A stretch of 64,000 nt of DNA, taken from assembly GCF_018138145.1 (NCBI RefSeq), contig NZ_CP073104.1:3348001-3412000 (forward strand), given 5' to 3'. Below, piece by piece: positions 60,671-64,000 of the stretch (the first letter of the stretch is position 1; each line of letters opens with the position of its first letter). A program made the position numbers and the translations under genes. The notes under the pieces are model-generated. The model was given only the letters and a program-made list of their open reading frames with translations, did not search any database and was not told the DNA's origin. This stretch comes from Pseudomonas sp. SCA2728.1_7. GTDB lineage: Bacteria > Pseudomonadota > Gammaproteobacteria > Pseudomonadales > Pseudomonadaceae.

Positions 60671-62341
60671 ATGACCGAGCCAGAAGACCCCAGCCGTGAG
60701 CGTCTCAAGCACCACTTTGCCCAGCGGGTAATTCATCAGGCACGTCAGATTCTTGAGATATGGCAGCGCCTGCAACGCAGTGAGTGGTCCACTGTCGACC
60801 TCGCCGAACTGAGCGAGGCCAACCTGCGCCTGCTGCGTTTTGCCGAGCGCTTCGAACAGCCGGAACACACTCAACTCGCGCGCCACATCAGCCAGTCGCT
60901 GGAAGCGGTAGACGCCAACCGCGGCCGCCTCAGCAGTGGCCTGATCACTGACCTCAATCGCTTGATGCAGCGCTTGTCGCGCACCGGCCTGCGCCATGGC
61001 GATCAGCTCGACCAGACCTTCCTGCCGCCACTGCGCAAACCGATCTACGTGATGCTGCAGGATCACGACCGCGCCGAACGGCTGGCCAAACAACTTGAAT
61101 TCTTCGGTCTGAGCGCACAGGCGCTGGACAGTGTTTCGGCCTTTCGCTCCTCGATGGTCGAGCGCCTGCCGGCAGCTATCGTCATGGACGTGGATTTCAG
61201 CGGCGCCGGCATCGGCCTGAAACTCGCCGCCGAAGCCCAGGTCGGGCTCGAGGAGCCACTGCCGCTGCTGTTCTTCAGCCTGCATGAAACCGACACGCCG
61301 ACCCGTCTCGCGGCGGTGCGTGCCGGTGGCCAGGAATTTCTCACCGGCACCCTCGAAGCGTCGAGCCTGCTGGAAAAGATCGAAGTCCTCACCTGCGTCG
61401 CGCAGTACGAGCCTTATAAAGTGTTGATCATCGACGACTCGCGTGCGCAGGCATTGCACACCGAGCGCCTGCTCAACAGCGCCGGCATCGTCACCCGCAC
61501 CTTGATCGAACCGATTCAGGCGATGGCCGAACTGGCGGATTTCCAGCCCGACCTGATCATCCTCGACATGTACATGCCGGCCTGCACCGGTACCGAACTG
61601 GCCAAGGTGATCCGCCACAACGACCGCTATGTCAGCGTGCCGATCATTTACCTGTCGGCCGAAGACGATCTGGACAAGCAGCTCGACGCCATGAGCGAGG
61701 GCGGCGATGACTTCCTGACCAAACCGATCAAGCCGCGTCACCTGATCACCACCGTGCGCAACCGCGCCGCCCGCGCACGCAATCTCAAGGCACGGATGGT
61801 CCGCGACAGCCTCACCGGTCTGTACAACCACACGCACATTCTGCAATTGCTCGAAGACTGCTCGTTCCGCGCCCGCCGCGAGAACAAGCCGCTGAGCTTT
61901 GCCATGCTCGACATCGACCACTTCAAACGGGTCAACGACAGCCACGGCCACCCAATGGGCGACCGGGTGATCAAAAGCCTGGCGTTGTTTCTCAAACAGC
62001 GTTTGCGCAAAACCGACTTCATCGGCCGCTACGGCGGTGAAGAGTTCGCCATCGTCATGCCCGACACCGATATAGAAGCCGCGCATAAAGTGCTCGACGA
62101 AATCCGCCAGCGTTTCGCCGAAATCCATTACCCGGCGCAGCCGCAGGATTTGTGGTGCACCTTCAGTGCCGGCGTGGTGGAAATGCACGACGACTGCGAC
62201 AGCCTGATGATGGCCAGCCAGGCCGATGAGGCGCTGTACCGCGCCAAGGGTGCCGGGCGCAATCGCGTGCAGACTGCGCGCGAGTCAAAGCAAAGTGCCA
62301 CTTTTTCATCGGATTCCACTGATTCGGTCATAACCCTGTAA
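60671..62341 (+). CDS. gcbA: diguanylate cyclase GcbA (REC-REC-GGDEF)
   Basis: This 556-residue protein makes cyclic di-GMP. After an N-terminal coiled-coil-like part (1-110) come a degenerate receiver (about 117-233, aspartate kept in IVMDVDF but the Lys missing) and a second receiver (about 255-372) with Asp299 (LIILDMYMP) and LTKPIKP. The GGDEF domain (about 400-556) has GGEEF at 455-459 and an inhibitory site RxxD at 446-449 (RKTD). It matches GcbA of P. fluorescens and PA4843, which raise c-di-GMP and promote attachment and repress motility. Confidence 0.93.
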   Translation: MTEPEDPSRERLKHHFAQRVIHQARQILEIWQRLQRSEWSTVDLAELSEANLRLLRFAERFEQPEHTQLARHISQSLEAVDANRGRLSSGLITDLNRLMQRLSRTGLRHGDQLDQTFLPPLRKPIYVMLQDHDRAERLAKQLEFFGLSAQALDSVSAFRSSMVERLPAAIVMDVDFSGAGIGLKLAAEAQVGLEEPLPLLFFSLHETDTPTRLAAVRAGGQEFLTGTLEASSLLEKIEVLTCVAQYEPYKVLIIDDSRAQALHTERLLNSAGIVTRTLIEPIQAMAELADFQPDLIILDMYMPACTGTELAKVIRHNDRYVSVPIIYLSAEDDLDKQLDAMSEGGDDFLTKPIKPRHLITTVRNRAARARNLKARMVRDSLTGLYNHTHILQLLEDCSFRARRENKPLSFAMLDIDHFKRVNDSHGHPMGDRVIKSLALFLKQRLRKTDFIGRYGGEEFAIVMPDTDIEAAHKVLDEIRQRFAEIHYPAQPQDLWCTFSAGVVEMHDDCDSLMMASQADEALYRAKGAGRNRVQTARESKQSATFSSDSTDSVITL

Positions 62342-62392
62342 CAGAACCGAAATAAATTCAGGCACTTACCATTTCTGCCGTTGGTAGCCGTC

Positions 62393-64000
62393 ATGCGCCT
62401 GAAGTTGCTCACCAATCTCAATACGCTGCTGCTGGTCGCCGTGTGCCTCGCACTCGGCGCCACGCTGTGGTGGTCACAAAAAGCCCTCGAACGCCCGTAT
62501 CTGTTGATGGAGCGGTATCTGGGGTTGTCGCAGCAATTTCAAAACGAGGTGGCGCGCAACGTCGAGGACTACCTCGGCAGTGGCGATGCCCTGCGCCTGA
62601 GCAGCGCCGGCCAGGCCATCGACGGTTTGCGCGAAGACCTCGGTGAATTGCCCCCGGCGCTGGCCGACACCCTGCGCCCGAGCTTGACGGGGCTGGAAGA
62701 ATTCAGCAAAACCGACCTGCTCGCGGCCGGCAAACTGGCCGGTGATCCGCAGGCCTTGCTGTTGCAGGCCGAGCGCGAATTGAGCGCCAGCCTCGATCAG
62801 CTCAGCACTTACGCCAACGGTAACGCGGCTTATCTGGCACCGCTGCTCGCCGCTGCGCAGCACTTGGGCAAACTGTCGCTGGCGCGGGACAAACTGGTCA
62901 GCAGCGGGCGCAGTGAGCTAGCCGCCGATGTTGAGCGCGAAGTCACCAATATCCGCTCGCAGGCTCAAGTGATTGATGCCCTGCCCTTGCTCGGCGTTGT
63001 GGCCAAGAGTGAATCGGGCAGCGACGATTTCGCGGCGATGATGGGCATCGAAAACACGGAAAAAACTGTCGCGCAAGATGCTGGCGTCGGCCTCAAGCGC
63101 GAACTCAACAGCTTGCTCGGACGTTATCCGGCGGAGCTTGAGCGCACCCGCGATCAGATTCAGAAACGCACCGACCTGAGCACTGCCACTCACCAGAAAA
63201 TCGCCGCCGTACAGCAAGCCATCGCCGGGCTTGAGCCGGTGGTGCGCGCCCAGCACGGACAGATTCAGGGCGAAGTGCGACTGATGCAGGGCGTGATGAT
63301 CGGTTTGATTCTGCTGATCGCGCTATTGATCGACACCTTGCAACGCCGACTGGCCCGTACGCTGACCAATCTCGCGCCTGCGCTGTCGACCTGGGCAGAA
63401 GGCGATTTCAGCCGCGATATTCACCTGGGCAAAACCAACCGTGAACTGCACGACATCGAAGCCTCTTTGAATCGCTTGCGCGCCTATCTGGTGGATCTGG
63501 TCGGGACCATTCGCGGCAATGCCGAACAAGTCGCGGGCAGCAGCCGTACCCTCGCCGAGCTGAGCAACGACTTGCACAGCGGCGCCGAACATCAGGCTGG
63601 CGACACCGCGCTGATCCGTGATTCCCTCGGCGAACTTGAAGCGACAATCCAGCAAGTGGCCGGTGACGCACAGCAGGCAGCGGATGCCAGCCGCCATGCC
63701 GGACTGGCCGTCGAGCATGGGCAGACGGTCATTGGCCAAAGCCTCACCGGCCTGCACGCGTTGGTCGGTGAAGTACAAGGCAACGCGCAGATGATCGAAC
63801 ACCTGGCCGAGGAGTCGGCGACCATTGGTGGCGTATTGACGGTGATTCGCTCGATTGCCGATCAAACCAACCTGCTGGCGCTGAACGCGGCGATCGAAGC
63901 GGCGCGTGCCGGGGAAATGGGTCGGGGTTTCGCCGTAGTGGCCGAAGAAGTGCGCTCACTGGCACAACGCACCGCAGGCGCGACAGCCGAGATTCAGACG
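62393..64000 (+). CDS. ctpL: methyl-accepting chemotaxis protein, CtpL-like (5' part)
   Basis: The ATG at 62393 opens a frame that runs to the window edge; 536 residues are visible. TM1 spans about residues 9-28, the periplasmic helical-bimodular-type sensor about 29-298, TM2 about 299-319 ([18 protein letters not shown]), then HAMP and the signalling coil with [19 protein letters not shown] near 495-513. The hairpin tip lies just at the cut. In PAO1 the gene after PA4843 is, as I recall, PA4844 (ctpL), a phosphate chemoreceptor; this position suggests the same, but the ligand pocket was not compared residue by residue. Confidence 0.85.
   Translation, partial: MRLKLLTNLNTLLLVAVCLALGATLWWSQKALERPYLLMERYLGLSQQFQNEVARNVEDYLGSGDALRLSSAGQAIDGLREDLGELPPALADTLRPSLTGLEEFSKTDLLAAGKLAGDPQALLLQAERELSASLDQLSTYANGNAAYLAPLLAAAQHLGKLSLARDKLVSSGRSELAADVEREVTNIRSQAQVIDALPLLGVVAKSESGSDDFAAMMGIENTEKTVAQDAGVGLKRELNSLLGRYPAELERTRDQIQKRTDLSTATHQKIAAVQQAIAGLEPVVRAQHGQIQGEVRLMQGVMIGLILLIALLIDTLQRRLARTLTNLAPALSTWAEGDFSRDIHLGKTNRELHDIEASLNRLRAYLVDLVGTIRGNAEQVAGSSRTLAELSNDLHSGAEHQAGDTALIRDSLGELEATIQQVAGDAQQAADASRHAGLAVEHGQTVIGQSLTGLHALVGEVQGNAQMIEHLAEESATIGGVLTVIRSIADQTNLLALNAAIEAARAGEMGRGFAVVAEEVRSLAQRTAGATAEIQT

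Overview
The window is a high-GC, densely coded bacterial chromosome segment that looks like a Pseudomonas of the fluorescens group. Three kinds of evidence support this. Eleven paired REP elements of the pseudomonad GTGGGAGC/GTAGGAGT type sit between genes. Several gene blocks keep an order I recall from P. aeruginosa PAO1: PA0142-PA0148 purine deaminases, PA4778-PA4786 cueR/RIO/thiolase/FabG, PA4293-PA4306 Flp pilus, and PA4839-PA4844 speA to chemoreceptor. The small regulators and transporters are also typical of the genus. I see no tRNA, rRNA, CRISPR array, prophage or insertion sequence.

Layout. Bases 1-9290 hold a purine uptake and salvage block: the last two genes of a nucleoside-type ABC permease pair, an 8-oxoguanine/guanine deaminase, a BMP-family binding protein, a 2-oxoglutarate oxygenase and an adenine/adenosine deaminase. 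A MerR/SDR/membrane-protein divergon and chaA are interspersed. Bases 9301-15800 hold two MFS exporters with an ArsR-type regulator, a LysR regulator divergent from a monooxygenase and a zinc-type dehydrogenase, and a tiny unknown gene. Bases 15881-20770 are the copper efflux module (copZ, copA, cueR) with two visible CueR operators, then another MFS gene. Bases 20836-26434 carry a RIO kinase gene bracketed by inverted copies of a long extragenic repeat, then thiolase, a high-molecular-weight FabG and a MaoC-like hydratase.

Bases 26734-32720 are a surface/secretion block: a glycine-rich repetitive lipoprotein, a TpsB-type outer membrane transporter without a recognisable TpsA partner, and a classical autotransporter. 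Bases 32904-48023 are an Flp/Tad pilus locus in five transcription blocks: rcpC-rcpA-tadZ-tadA-tadB-tadC-tadD-DUF3613 on the minus strand; flp plus a receiver-only regulator on the plus strand; pprB and the prepilin peptidase on the minus strand; tadE and the sensor kinase pprA on the plus strand; tadG on the minus strand. PprA/PprB probably control assembly of the pilus, for which pilin, peptidase, secretin, ATPase, platform and minor pilins are all present.

Bases 48261-55680 hold two DUF4136 lipoproteins, cmoM, a MazG-like pyrophosphohydrolase, a small membrane protein, a MATE exporter and a compact VgrG/DUF4123/lipoprotein-esterase set without other type VI genes. Bases 55914-64000 hold speA, a SUI1-family protein, a NUDIX hydrolase, a DUF2333 protein, the diguanylate cyclase gcbA and a chemoreceptor cut by the window end.

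Promising targets are the TpsB/glycine-rich lipoprotein pair, the short VgrG set, the inverted repeat elements around the RIO gene, and the undescribed operators near pprB, flp and the MerR divergon.
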